Translations under genes and position numbers: made by a program
Assembly: GCA_008477525.1 (NCBI GenBank)
Contig: SPDT01000007.1
Coordinates: 4,030,001 to 4,094,000 of the forward strand
DNA: 64,000 bases
Direction: 5' to 3'
From: Hypomyces perniciosus
Lineage: Eukaryota; Ascomycota; Sordariomycetes; Hypocreales; Hypocreaceae
Notes under the pieces: generated by a model
Databases searched by the model: none
Told to the model about the DNA's origin: nothing
Seen by the model: the letters and a program-made list of their open reading frames with translations, nothing else
Shown here: positions 23,551-35,419 of the stretch, one piece after another
How positions within the stretch are numbered: position 1 is the first letter of the stretch
How the letters are laid out: each line of letters begins with the position of its first letter

Positions 23551-24711
23551 TCACTGAGCCTTCTCGTGCTGCATCGACGACATGATCTCCTCTCTCGCAA
23601 TCCACCCGAAAAGGAGCAATGTTCCAGGACCACCCGCAACACCAATAGCAACAGTATTCAGAAGGATTCGAACCCAAGAAGTCTTGCAAACGCCGCTCGT
23701 CTTGAGATCGCCAAGATGATAGGCCAACCAAAGTAGTGCCGCGCCAAAGGAGATGATGTAGTCGTACTGAAAGAGGACTCGGATCAAGTTGACTGCATCG
23801 TCTGGTTTCTCGAAAAAAGTATTGGGGAACAAACAGCTCCAATACAGAGAAACCTGAATAGAGCAAAGTACGCCAGTACGTGATGGTGCTGGTGGTAGCA
23901 AGGACGCCAGCTGTAAATCTCAAGACTGTGTGGTTACGCTTCCGGACGACCTCGACTCGATCATCGAGAACGAATGCCAGTATGTTGGTGAGCACAAAGA
24001 TGACAGCAGATCCCCATACTGGGTACAGTTGCCAAATCCAGTTCCACCAGAGCCTGGCTTCCAGGTTTGGGTGAAATAAAGAATTGGCGTGGGGGATGAG
24101 GAATACCAATACAACCATGGGGAGGACAGCAACAGCACCCGCTCCATCAATAAGACGAGCGTTTGCCGTTGCGAGTTTCTTCGGGGGAGAGAAGACGTAA
24201 AAGAGGTAGAAGTAGAGTGGGGCGGTATTTCCTATAGTCACAAACTGCGCCGCCAATGCAAGCACAGATGGGCTTCCATTGATATGCATGTCAGCATTTG
24301 ATATGAGAACCATTGGCTGACTTGTAAATCAACAGGCACAGCCTCTTACATTTGGAATATTGTCCACCGATTGGCCGCTCTGAAAGACTCCAAGATCAAT
24401 ATCGCATAGAATCCAGCAAACTCTGTAAGGAAGACAATGCTCTGCCAGTAGGTTTTCGGATCTTCATAGAACAATATCTGTCCAAAGAATATGGAAATGG
24501 GCTCTAGAGCCTTATCCAGCGCCGGGATCCCGTAAAACCCATTGATAATGGGCACACTGTTGCCATCTTGAAGATCGTAGCGGGATTGATTGATGACCTT
24601 CGCAATCGATGGCCCAACTATGTCCATCATGCCAAACACTCGGAGCATAGGCCAAGTAAGTGCCAGGATAGGCAGAGCGCACAAGGCGCGAAGCAGGCGA
24701 TTCTCAGGCAT
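23551..24711 (-). CDS. Polytopic membrane protein of unknown function
   Basis: Exon 1 is 24711-24350 and exon 2 starts at 24272; a 77-bp intron with donor GTAAGA, a CTGAC branch and a GAAG acceptor joins them in frame. About eight to nine hydrophobic helices are spread over roughly 370 residues. Recognisable pieces include NGFYGIPALDKALEPISIFFGQ, PLYFYLFYVFSPP, WWNWIWQLYPVWG and the last-exon LFQYDYIISFGAALLWLAYHLGDLK. I recall this general type as uncharacterised fungal membrane proteins, often near secondary-metabolite genes, but cannot name a function. The second intron, near 23840-23910, is unresolved: the frame changes between TITYWRT and LFPNTFFEK. Candidates are a 43-bp intron (donor GTACTG, acceptor GGAG), a 52-bp intron (donor GTCCTT, acceptor TTCAG), or a frameshift. 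The stop is at 23551. Confidence 0.65.
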
Positions 24712-25104
24712 ACTATCACTTCACTGGGGTTCTATAATAGGCAAAGAGAAGAGAAACTCGAGAATTATTTGACTCATAAAAGAGGTTCAGAAATCCGGAT
24801 GGCCCGAACGACGACTGTGGTTGCATATAGTATATATGCATATTAGCCCGAAGGAATAGATGGCCTGAGCTCCCCCCACCAAACAAAGGCGCCAACTTTG
24901 TACGATTAGTTATCACCACCATTACCACCAACTTCACCTTCTTACCAAACAATGGCTGTTATGTCAATTGCTTGAGGCCAGGCTACCACGAAGAGCTGCA
25001 CAAGGCCTCAAGAAACAACAAGGCACAGTCAAGGACCTCCTGCGCAACGTTACATACCAACTCGCTCAGCGCCCACAAGGTAATCGCAGGTCAAGACGCC
25101 CATC
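24712..25104. other. Divergent spacer, membrane protein and sulfurtransferase
   Basis: About 390 bp hold both promoters or leaders. No conserved frame precedes the ATG at 25105. Confidence 0.55.
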
Positions 25105-26172
25105 ATGGTTTCAGTTGCCGCTGGCCATTCGACACGAATTGGTCTGTCCCAGTTGGGTGGCAGGTTATTGCGAGCAAACATGCCTGCCAGACGGAACCTG
25201 TCCTCCTACCTCGTCACCCCGAAGGAGCTTCACGAGGCCCTCAAGAAGAACCCCCCGTCTCCGATTAGTCCCGAGCCTCGAGTCATCCCCCTCTGCGCTT
25301 CTTGGTTCCTACCCAACGATGGAAGGACCGGCATCCAAGTCTTCCGGGAGCAACGCATCCCAAAAGCTCGATTCTTTGACCTCGATAAAGTCATCGACAA
25401 GCGCAGTCCATATCCCCACATGCTGCCGGATGCGAAGGAATTCGCTGCTGCAATGAGCGAACTGGGTATTCGGAGAGAAGACACAGTCGTTGTCTACGAC
25501 ACGAAGGAGCTTGGAATATTCAGTGCGCCGCGTGTGGGCTGGACGTTCAAGGCATTCGGACACCCTAGGGTGCACATCCTGGACAACTTCAAGCAATGGG
25601 TGGCAGAGGGCCTGCCTACTGAGTCTGGAGAGCTGTACAGCGTCGAATGCGGTCCGTATCCCATCCCCGAGCTTGCGACGGAGAAGGTCGCTAGTTTTGA
25701 GGAAGTCAAGGAGATAGCCTCGGACTCCAACAAGGAGGGTGCAGAGGGAGTCCAGATCCTAGACGCCAGACCCAATGGCCGGTTTACTGGCAAAGACCCT
25801 GAACCTCGGGAGGGCATGTCATCGGGACACATGCCCGGATCAATAAGCATCCCCTTTAGCGCTGTCTTGGATCCCGAGACCAAGACTTTCCTGCCAGCGG
25901 AGAAATTAAAGAAGCTCTTTGAAGAGAAGGGAGTCAACCCCAACAAACCCATCATCTCCAGCTGTGGCACTGGTGTGACGGCATGTGTCATTGAGACGGC
26001 TTTGGATGTGGCAGGATACGGATCGCCCGAGTCAAGAAAGGTTTACGACGGTAGTTGGACGTGAGTACCATATCGGATGAAGTCTTTGCCTTGTAACGAT
26101 GGCTAACGAAATGACAGGGAATGGGCGCAGCGAGTTCAGCCATCGGAAAACTTGATTGTCAAGTCGGAGTAG
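25105..26172 (+). CDS. tum1: 3-mercaptopyruvate/thiosulfate sulfurtransferase (TUM1-like), mitochondrial
   Basis: Exons 25105-26060 and 26118-26172 give 336 residues; the 57-bp intron has donor GTGAGT. Residues 1-30 are rich in Arg, Ser and Ala with no acids, which suggests a mitochondrial presequence. Two rhodanese domains follow. The first (about 35-165) is inactive, ending in the FKAFGHPRVHILDNF region. The second (about 185-325) carries the catalytic cysteine C287 in CGTGVTAC, the loop type of mercaptopyruvate sulfurtransferases. GHMPGSISIPF is the conserved pre-catalytic motif. Known role: persulfide transfer from 3-mercaptopyruvate or thiosulfate, feeding tRNA thiolation and cysteine catabolism, as for yeast Tum1. 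The exact donor is not certain from sequence. Confidence 0.9.
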
Positions 26173-26813
26173 GAAGTTGGTGTGCACAGGACAGTGAATG
26201 CTTGTGTCGGTTTCTTTGAACCACGATACCCTCCGCTTATGACTGGCTGCCTCGAGTTTTTCGGGCCATGTACGAATATTCCACTCGCATTTTGATGTAT
26301 TGCAAAATATCGTGGTCTCATCTCTCTCAGCTCTCCTCTGGACATTACGTGGCTGTTCTGGCTAGGAGTTACGCAACAGCAGTGTTTTCCTTTTCCTTTT
26401 CTTTTTCAAATCAATGATTGTGGCAACATGCATTCCGCGGTGTATGCCCTGACGGTTTGAGACGATGAATCACCGCTACATGTCTCAATTTTCCCAATGT
26501 AGTAGAGCCGAGCTGATATATGCTGTCTTCTCACCGAGAGCTTGGCGGCTTACCTCGGTGAGGGGCTGGAGACCCACCCATTGTGGCCTAACAATTGAGG
26601 CACCGATGCACAAGCCGTTAGGGCTCGCCTAACCCGGACCACACGGTAAAATTCCCAAGCCGCAGTAGACCCCGCCAGCCAAAAAGTTCCCAGCAAAAAA
26701 GCGCCTGGAGAGACAACCCACACAGTTCACTCCCGCACACACAACCAGCCCGCGATCCTGCGCAAGAGCCCCCCGTCTCTTTTCGACAGACACAACTCTC
26801 CGATAAATCCAAC
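26173..26813. other. Spacer and RPS2 promoter
   Basis: This spacer holds the sulfurtransferase 3' end and the RPS2 promoter. A CT-rich tract near 26388-26405 and a TTAGG inverted repeat at 26617-26633 are the only landmarks. Confidence 0.55.
26617..26633. promoter_or_regulatory. Inverted TTAGG/CCTAA site upstream of RPS2
   Basis: GTTAGG and CCTAAC flank a 5-bp centre, about 180 bp before the RPS2 ATG. The halves contain TTAGGG- and CTAACCC-like sequences, the core recognised by Tbf1-type telobox factors that control ribosomal protein genes in many fungi. Binding is inference. Confidence 0.4.
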
Positions 26814-27808
26814 ATGGCTGACCGAGGCGGACGAGGCGGCGGTTTCGCATCCCGAGGCGGCGACCGAGGTGGTCGTGGTGGTGATCGTGGTCGTGGCCGT
26901 GGCCGTGGCCGAGGACGTCGTGGCGGCAAGAGCGAGGAGAAGGAGTGGCAGCCCGTCACCAAGCTGGGCCGTCTCGTCAAGGCCGGCAAGATCACCAGCA
27001 TGGAGGAGATCTACCTGCACTCTCTGCCCATCAAGGAGTACCAGATTGTCGACACTTTCCTGCCCAAGCTGAAGGATGAGGTCATGAAGGTGCGGAACAA
27101 GAAGCCACCATTTGCGTCTGGTCGCTGTGGCTCTGCTCTCGCGATGAGACAGACAGCGGCTAGGGCGGTAATGGGTTGATTGGAAGCGAACGGTGCGCTG
27201 ACCAATGTTTTGCGGAATACAGATCAAGCCCGTCCAGAAGCAGACCCGTGCCGGTCAGCGAACGCGATTCAAGGCCATTGTCATCATTGGTGACTCTGAG
27301 GGCCACGTCGGTCTCGGCATCAAGACCTCCAAGGAAGTCGCCACTGCTATCCGTGCTGCCATCATCATTGCCAAGCTGAGCGTCATCCCCGTCCGAAGAG
27401 GTTACTGGGGTACCAACCTTGGTCAGCCTCACTCCCTGCCTTGCAAGGAGAGCGGCAAGTGCGGTTCCGTCACCGTCCGAGTATGTTTTAGCCCGCCCCT
27501 ATCAAAAAGAAACCTCGTGAAGCAGAAGAACTGACGTGCCACTCAAACAGTTGATCCCTGCCCCCCGTGGTACCGGCCTCGTTGCCTCCCCCGCTGTCAA
27601 GCGATTCCTCCAGCTCGCTGGTGTCGAGGACGCCTACACCTCGTCCGCTGGTTCCACCAAGACCCTCGAGAACACGCTCAAGGCCACCTTCTCCGCCGTG
27701 TCTAACACCTACGGTTTCCTCACCCCCAACCTGTGGAAGGAGACGAAGTTGATCAGGAGCCCTCTGGAGGAGTTCTCCGACACGCTGAGGGATGGCAAGC
27801 GATACTAG
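26814..27808 (+). CDS. rps2: 40S ribosomal protein S2 (uS5)
   Basis: Exons 26814-27089, 27223-27480 and 27551-27808 give 263 residues; introns are 133 and 70 bp. The N-terminus is an RGG-rich tail (about 5-38, repeated RGGDRG and RGRG) that is a known arginine-methylation target in this protein. The S5 double-stranded RNA-binding fold follows, with [54 protein letters not shown] and the second-domain [20 protein letters not shown]. Known role: decoding fidelity near the mRNA entry site of the small subunit. Length and motifs agree with fungal S2. Codon use is strongly biased as expected for a highly expressed gene. Confidence 0.97.
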
Positions 27809-28315
27809 AGAGGGGAAGACGTAGTAGGACTGGAAACGGTGCTCGGAGTCACGATCCATTGTGTTTCATTGCATGGTTTGGCCGGTTAGGACATTCAGAC
27901 ACGAGGCCATGAAGAATAAATGGCTATGATCTGAAATGAGAATTAAAAATTTTCAACCGGACTTTTTATTTGTCTACAATTGCTGCCTTTAATGATTTGT
28001 ACTGGCCTTTTCTTTTTTAACTCGGCATTGAGTGATGTTTGTTGCTCTCCAGGTTTCAAGACTTGACACGCCAGTGAATTTCACTAATTTCAAAAGCATC
28101 AGGTCTAGCAGGGGCTTTGGGACTTGGTCATTATCATATCAAGGAATAATACAACATCCAACTCACGGCGACGGTTATTTGGAGCAGCTGAAATAAGGTA
28201 CGACGCAATTAATTCATGGGAGATCTGTATACCCTAACACACACATCTTGAAGTGATCTGAAAAGCTGGGGACTTTGTGCATTATGATGCTCCTTATCCC
28301 CCCTCGTCATCCTCC
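27809..28315. other. Convergent 3' spacer
   Basis: About 500 bp lie between the converging RPS2 and the large unknown gene. The part near 27940-28030 is T-rich. No gene is supported. Confidence 0.6.
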
Positions 28316-31300
28316 TCAGTTCCCTGTGGAACCATGCTTACTCGGCGTGTGATACACGATCATCGGCGTCTCAGGGTCTCTTTGCCCCTGGGCTGTCGGA
28401 GTCGGAGGAATGTAGTACGTGATGAGAGGCCGTTCCGGTACCTCAGCATCAACAGCGAGATTGAGAGTTGAAATCGCCTGTTCCGCGGTGAGCGACTTGT
28501 TCCCTATTCTCATGCCCATTCTAGAAGGGGTGATGGTGTCTCGCTCGGCTTTGGGGATTCTGGTACCGGGCGGGATTAATGGCTCGGCAATGTCGTTCTC
28601 ATCTATGAACACTGACAATCCCGAAGTGCGCTGTCTCTTGTACGGACGACTTTCAGGTATCATATCAGGATCAACATCAGGCAACTTGATGTCGGCGTCG
28701 GTGACAGGCTTGTTGCCCCTCGTGGTATTCCCCCAAAGGCGTTCATACCATCGTCGCTTTCTCGGCCTCTCCAGTCCTACCAAAAGTCATTAGTATGTCA
28801 AGCTTTACTGTGGGTATTCGACTTACTTCTCCTAATCCTGTGCTCAAACACCTTGCGCTGGTATGGCGTGTCACCCAGCCAGTACTCATCCGACCCAGGG
28901 ATGAACTGTTCTCTCTCCTGAGCCTTCTTCCAGAACGGAATTTCATACTCTTCCTCTCTGTCAGGCAGCCCATGGGGCATGTATACGTTTCCTTTAGCTG
29001 TAGCCTCGGCCGTGGCCTCGGTCTGTCGTCTCTGGGGACCCCTAGACCGGATACTCTCCTGTCTGTCCTTGGATTGAAGATGCACCGGCCAGTTGTTCAT
29101 ACTCCAAAATTGATGTGCAGCCTTTTTCCGTGATGGATGGCCAAAGGCCCAGATCGGCTCGCGGCGCATCGTTCGAGTCTCTTGCTGCTGCTCCCCTTCT
29201 TCCTCTTCTTCTTCCTCGCTAACAAGAGCGGCATTGCGACCCCCATCTTCGCGAGCGTTCCGCCGTGCCATTGCTCTTTTTTCAAGTTTCTGTCTCTCAA
29301 TCTTTGGATCGGCAACTTTGTACTTCTGCGCATAGCTGTTGTAAGGAAGCGGCAACGGCCACAGCATAGTTTTATTCTCATACACCTCTCGTATGAGATT
29401 CTCGCGAACAAGCTGCCGGGCAAGCGATGTATCTGGCCACTCGCTCTTCGTCCACTCCTCCTTGTGCTGCTTGTAAGTATCCGGATCCGCAATGTTAACC
29501 ACGTCAGGATAGATAAGCGTTTCGCGCCAGTTGCCTTTCTTCTGAGGGTTCTTTTTGGGGTCATTGGGCCTCGTTTTCACATCCTCCAACCAGAATGAGA
29601 TGGTTTTCTCAAGGGAATCGCGGTTGCGCTCCTGTCGCGCGGGGTCTCTCAACTTTTCTTGGCCCTTTTCGTGCAACTCCTTGAAGGCATTTAGGGATAT
29701 TCCCAATCGGTAGCCCAGACAGTAGAAGAAGTTCTTTGTCTTCTCTGCATCTCCTGGGTTCTTCACGGGGTTTTTGACGTACTCCCGGAGAGAACGGACG
29801 TCCTTCCTCCTCGGTATGGATTCGGGATACTCGTGAAAGTCTTCGAGAGATGGGAGAACAGTCGCCTGGATTGAAATGGCGCCTCTCGACGATACGCTCG
29901 CATCATCCCGAACATTGACGGTTAAATGGTTCTGATTACCAGTCGGCTCCCACTGGCCTGACTCCGGTCTAGGCCAAGTGACCAAATCTTCAGGGTGAAA
30001 CTCCATATCAGGTCGTCCGAGCTGCAACTCTCCGCCTTCGCCACGGTAAACCCTGATTTCCGTTAGTCAATATTTGTCCTCACCTATACGAATATTTGGA
30101 AAGGTTGACATACTTAATCACTTTGAGAGTGTGTAGCTTAGGGGCGAGCCGCACGACATCCTCACGATTGAAGCGGTGTCGCTTAACCGGTCCACGACAC
30201 ACCAAGTTCAGCTGGTCAAGGAATTCATCCATCGTCTGGGGCTTCCTATCCTTGAAGAGCGCCATGGGGCTAATATCCTTCATCAGCTCTATCACTCTAG
30301 ACAGCATAACTTCTCCGTGCTTATCAAGGGGCTCTTCCAGATCACCCGGATAGTTGCGGGACGGCTGGCAGACGTATTCCAGCCACGCCGCCTCCGTGGG
30401 TCGAATATTCGCCAGTTTTTTCTTGTCCGTCGAGAGGAACTCATGATTGCCAAAAGATAAACTCAACTTCGACCACGTCTTGCCTTTCAAGCCGGCATCC
30501 ACCATCTTCATCACGTTGTTGATGAATTCCCGAGGCGCTCGCTTCAAAGACCTTTTGAGGCCTTGGTGTATCACCTGACACCGCCGTAGAAGTTCATAAG
30601 TCGACTTCATGTCCAGGTCCATCAGATCTCCCAGCACAGGGCCCGTCCAGTTCTTAGGCATCTGCATTTCAGGCTCTTCGCTGCGAAGGGACAGTCTGTG
30701 GGTGTACAAATCCTTGATGGCATGTTCCCTCGACCACTGCGCCCATCGCATTTCCTCCTTTTTGTACCATTGGTATGCTCTGGTATATGCCCATGGATCT
30801 CTCGACTCTTTCTTTGGTGGATTCTTGAGCATCATGCTGGAATATACAATACCTGTATCGCGTTTCTTGGTTGGTTTCGGTGCCGGTAGGGTGAGTGTCC
30901 GCCAGGGGGTGCACATTTTGCGGTTCTCAGAATGGGTGAAGATGTTAAGACACTGTTGGAGAGCCGCACGCTTCCCTCCACGAAAGCGAGCAAACGCTTG
31001 GAGGGACTCTCTCGTAGCCCTTTTCGTTCCGCTGGGACCAATTTGGATGCCCGCTGGTGAATATTGGAAGCGGCCTTCATTCGCTAGGAACTTGGCCGTA
31101 TGCACCATGCCTTGACGAATGCACTCCTCAAAGTGCACGTTCTCATGTCGCACAAGATTCAATCGCTCGCCTACTTTTGCTTGACCTCCGTTTGCCCAGA
31201 ACCTGGTTGCATCATTCCAGTAAGCCTTCAGATAACAGGCCTTCAGGACGTCAACTGGCATTTCATATTGCTGATCATGCGCACTCGTCACCTTTGTGTG

Positions 31301-32817
31301 GAGGAGATGCCTTGGCCCCGTCAAATCTCGCTGATCATTGCTCTCTGGACGCACCACGATATCGGGACCCGGCAGGCGAGGAAGCCTCTTGCTCTGTGTG
31401 GGCCAGACGTTCTTGGGGAAATCAACTATAAGCAGGGGTTCCCCATAGTGGTAGTTCTCAAAGATCCAGTGGGTGCGAAGCATGCCAACAGCTTCCTTGA
31501 GATCGAGACCCCAATCCTCGCCCGTGAAGATGTTGTGCAGATGTGAGAAGTACTCAGTGAGCTCAGCAAACTTGCGTTCCCAGTCGATGGTCCGATCGGC
31601 GTCCTCGTCAGCAAGGAAGTTTTTGGCCCGTAGTAGCTGAGTCTTGGGTCCCTCAATGTTCCATCCCTTGTATGAATGAAGTTCTGAATCATGCGCTGTG
31701 TTGTATCCTCTAGGGGCCAAAACAAGACGGGATTCAGCCGCGGCAGATTTGGCAGTATCCTTCATAATTACATCCTCTGACTCTGGGGGAGGACACTCAA
31801 ACTCCAACACCAGCTCGATTTCAGCTTTCATCTGATCCTGGGAGGCTATCAAGCTCCCTACAAGGAACTTTCTAATCTCTTCCACAACCTGCGCATCGCT
31901 CGTTCTGGGATTTTTCAAAAGATTCTTCGTCCTCTGGGTCAAATTTGGGATACGCTTGATGAGTTCGTCTCTCGTCAAATTACACAGTTGAGCTGGGTTG
32001 ACGAGATGGTACATAATCTCTGCCTGTTCAAGCTCCGTAAGAGTCAATTTGCCTGGTCCAGATGCGCTCAATGTCTTGACAGCCGATATTGGTTCGAAGT
32101 TGTTGTAGGCATCGATGCAATCGTAAAGGATATTGGCTGGGATAGCCATCTCTGAATCCGCAGTAGGATGTGTTGAGTAGCTCAGCTCCCAGAGAACATC
32201 TCGCCCTGTAGTCACAGCATATCACCAGATTAGTCCTCTCCTCTCTTTTGGGATAACGAGACAACTGAATGCCTTACCTTCATTGGTCAGGTTGGATCTA
32301 GCCAATTTCCCCGGTTTGAAGGCTTCAGCAAAAGGGCCGCCCTGTGGTGACCACGTCTCCTCTGGGTTTCGTCGTCGGATTGCAGTAGCATTACACGTGC
32401 CATCTTCATCTTTCAAGTCTGGTTGCGCGAGATACGAATGTCGGGACCCAAACAATTCTTGGATCATTTGCAAGCATTTTGGATGTTCCTCCAGAAAGCT
32501 GTCCAGTACGTGATCTCGAAGAAGGAGATCCAGGTAGGCTAAGAAATCGCCGCCATGCTGAGCGCTATACAATCTCACCACTTCTGTCGGGAGCTTGTGT
32601 AAATATTTGGCAAAGTACCGCGCAATGTCGACTGTGGAAATAGTTCTGTCAGATACCTTCTTGAGTGTGCTCTGGACTGAAGGGCTCACTTACATATCAT
32701 ACTTTCAGCCTTGGATAACGCATTAGTCTGTGGTTGCGTATGTATGTTTTGCAACGAAGCCTGGTTTTCCGCTGTGGTAGTTTCGAGGCCTCCCCCTGGA
32801 TTTCTTGCAAGTGCCAT
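28316..32817 (-). CDS. Large protein of unknown function, 1418 residues
   Basis: Five exons (32817-32694, 32631-32278, 32205-30114, 30052-28827, 28776-28316) close exactly in frame across four introns of 62, 72, 61 and 50 bp with consensus ends, which strongly supports one gene. I do not recognise the family. The N-terminal part has a helical IARYFAKYLHKLPTEVVRLY segment. The middle (exon 3) is mixed alpha/beta with many Trp, and includes SYKGWNIEGPKTQLL, LRTHWIFENYHYGEP and ECIRQGMVHTAKFLANEGRF. Exon 4 has WRETLIYPDVVNIADPDTY, an acidic EEEEEEE run, a Gln run, and basic clusters (RKKAAHQ, RPRKRRWYERLW at the exon 4-5 junction) that could be nuclear signals. No membrane helix or signal peptide is seen. 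A nuclear or nucleolar role is only a guess. Confidence 0.82.
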
Positions 32818-35419
32818 GTTGAGATCGTTATCATCTGATACCCTCCTTTGGTTGCGATGATTGTCATCGACTAACGAGCCTCAGTAGGGTTGATACAGCT
32901 GAACGTTGTATGTTCTCTTGTGCCAACAATGCCCCATCCAGGTAATAAGAGGAGGCAAATGAAGGACGGTGTTGAGGAGGGAACAGTCTTTGAATGGTAA
33001 AGTAATTCACGATGAATTCTATATCAGACGATAAACGCCATATCACCGTGCACGCAAAGAGCTCTGCTTCCATAGCATTCCCACGCCAACAATCGAGACA
33101 AAGAAGTGTGATGATTTTGGACGGCAAGTGAGCACAAAGATGTCTCGGGACTGCATGTTGTGGAGGTGTAGGGTAAGAAAGACGTTCTGTGTTCCTGCAA
33201 TTGAGGTCGATGCACAACAGCCCGAGCTTTTGGTAAAGTATTCCATATCATTTTCATTGTGTTTATTGTTGTTACCAGCTCTCAGTTTTACTATTTTTAA
33301 TGAATCTCGGGTGTGGAGTGTGTTGGCTCAATGGTTCTTCTTTGTGGTGGAGGAAACACGTATGGCTAATTGCAGGAACATAAGCACCACCACCTAGGTA
33401 CCTAGGCACCTAGGCATCAATAGTCGCAACGTCCAGAAAGACACATCCCTTGCTTAACTGGCCTTGAAGAGTTGTGCTTGCAAAATTACTTCACACCCTA
33501 GTAATATGAGTTATCATGATGAGGCTTCTACTTCGTACCAGGTACTGAGATGCGGATTCATAATCAGAATTACCCTCAAAGTCACACAAAGAGACAAGAA
33601 TAGACTCCCCTCAACCATACACGCCCCTAAGAAAAAAGCATAGACAGACCAACAGGCAACCTCCATGCATTTCTTCTCCCCTTGTTTGCTCGGCGCATCT
33701 GGCGGCGAATTCGTTCAAACAGCGATCCAAGTTTAAACACTCATACCACCAAGCCAAGCCACACATATATTTCTCTCTCTTACTCCGTACAGGTCTTTCC
33801 ATTGTTCCAGGCATCTACTCCTTGCTGCTGGGCCCTTCCCCCCCCAAAGAGATATCTCTCTCCAATAAAGCACAACCCCTGATTCTTCCGGCCATCTGTA
33901 ACAAACCCTGCTGATCCCGCATTTCAGCTCACGAGAGCAAAAAACCCCACCCCTTTGCCTCTTTGTTCCTCATGCATACGGAGTAGTCTATTCTCAATCC
34001 AACAAGGCTTTTAACTCCTTTTGCATTCCAACCACTCTTTGTCTTTGTCCTATGCATATCCGCTTGCATGCGTCACTTCTCCCCCCTCCCCCCTCCTTAT
34101 CAAGGGAGAGACCCCCCAATCCCCGCCCCCGCACCTTTTCATACTAGCCACTTTTCAGCCTCTGACTTAGTCATCCAACCTGCCTAGGGGTGCTTGTAAT
34201 GCATGGATTCAGGGGAACGTACAGAGTAGGCCTAGCCTAACTGTAACTCAACCACCTGACCGCATACTATCATCAGCTTCTCAAGTCCAGAAAACCCCGA
34301 GATTACGCCTTGCTTCAACCCCATACTAGCCCTGAAAAGGCCACCAATACGTTCCCGACTCGTAAATGAGCATCTCGTGATGCGGAAAATCAATTCGCAA
34401 TGCACATAACTACGGATGACCCCGTCTGAGTAGGCATGCATGTAGACGTCTTATTGGCGACATTATTGGGCTATCATCTTCACGGGCACCATACACATCA
34501 CGTAGGGCATGCGGTGGAAATTGCTTTTGCAAAAAATTTTACTTATTTTTTTGCGCCTGTTCGCACTACCTCTTGTACAGGCCGAGGGGTTTCTAAGAAG
34601 GCAATCAAGGGAGACATGCATATGCACAGCCCCCCTTGGATCGTCCCAATAGACGGCAAGCTCTTGTCCAATCCCTTCTCCCCGGGACGTGGGCGAGTAC
34701 TGATGCGCATCGCATCGCCGACCCGTCCGCCATCTCCCATCTGCTTTTGAAAGAATTATGCACAATTCGCTCTGGTTTTGGGTAGAGCTCTTGTTCGTTC
34801 CTCGCGTGCCCCAGGTAGAGATTAGATCCAGAAGTTTTCCTTCCGGTGCTTCTCGCATCTTCCTCATGTCCCCTCGTTCCGTGGTATCATTTCCTTCTCT
34901 AGGGGCCACTTTGCATTCTTGGTGTTCCTTTTTTTTCCATTTCAAGACTGGCCAAGTTCTCACTCCACTCCTCCTCTATTCCCTCAAATGAATCCACCAC
35001 ACAAAAGCCCCCTTTGTTCTATCGGGAGCGCGCTATCGCCGAACCATTGCGCCCCATGCCCGTGGGACGCACAAAGGTGCGGGAGCGCAGAAGTTCGAAA
35101 AAAGACTCGAGGAAAATGGGGTATGATCCGCGTTCCAATTTTTTTGGTGCCGAAAAGACTTGCTGAGGAATTTGATTCGCGAGAAAATTGTAAAGAAAAA
35201 ATAAAAGCAGTCGCTAAATGCCATGACGTAGATATGAGAGACAGATCATTCTGAGTGTGACCATCAAGTTGGAAAAATTGTTTGTATGGAAGAAGCTTCG
35301 GTCCGGGGTGAGGATCTCGATATTGGAACATGAGTCTCTAGCCCACATGCCATGATGGGCCAGAGGCGCGAAGCAGGAAAACTGGTGGGTTATTCCCAAC
35401 GTATCTGCCACCAACTTCT
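32818..35419. other. Intergenic region, 2.6 kb, no supported gene
   Basis: This is a tandem spacer: the promoter of the 1418-residue gene on the left and probably a long cyclin 3' UTR on the right. It contains TACTCCGTAC at 33781 and TACGGAGTA near 33977, and a pyrimidine tract with repeated CCCCTCC near 34080-34100. The open frames (for example 34463-34963 minus) lack motifs and splice partners. Confidence 0.6.

Noticed and set aside
34463..34963. 166-codon minus frame between the large unknown gene and the cyclin
   Set aside because: No domain, weak codon pattern and no splice partners.
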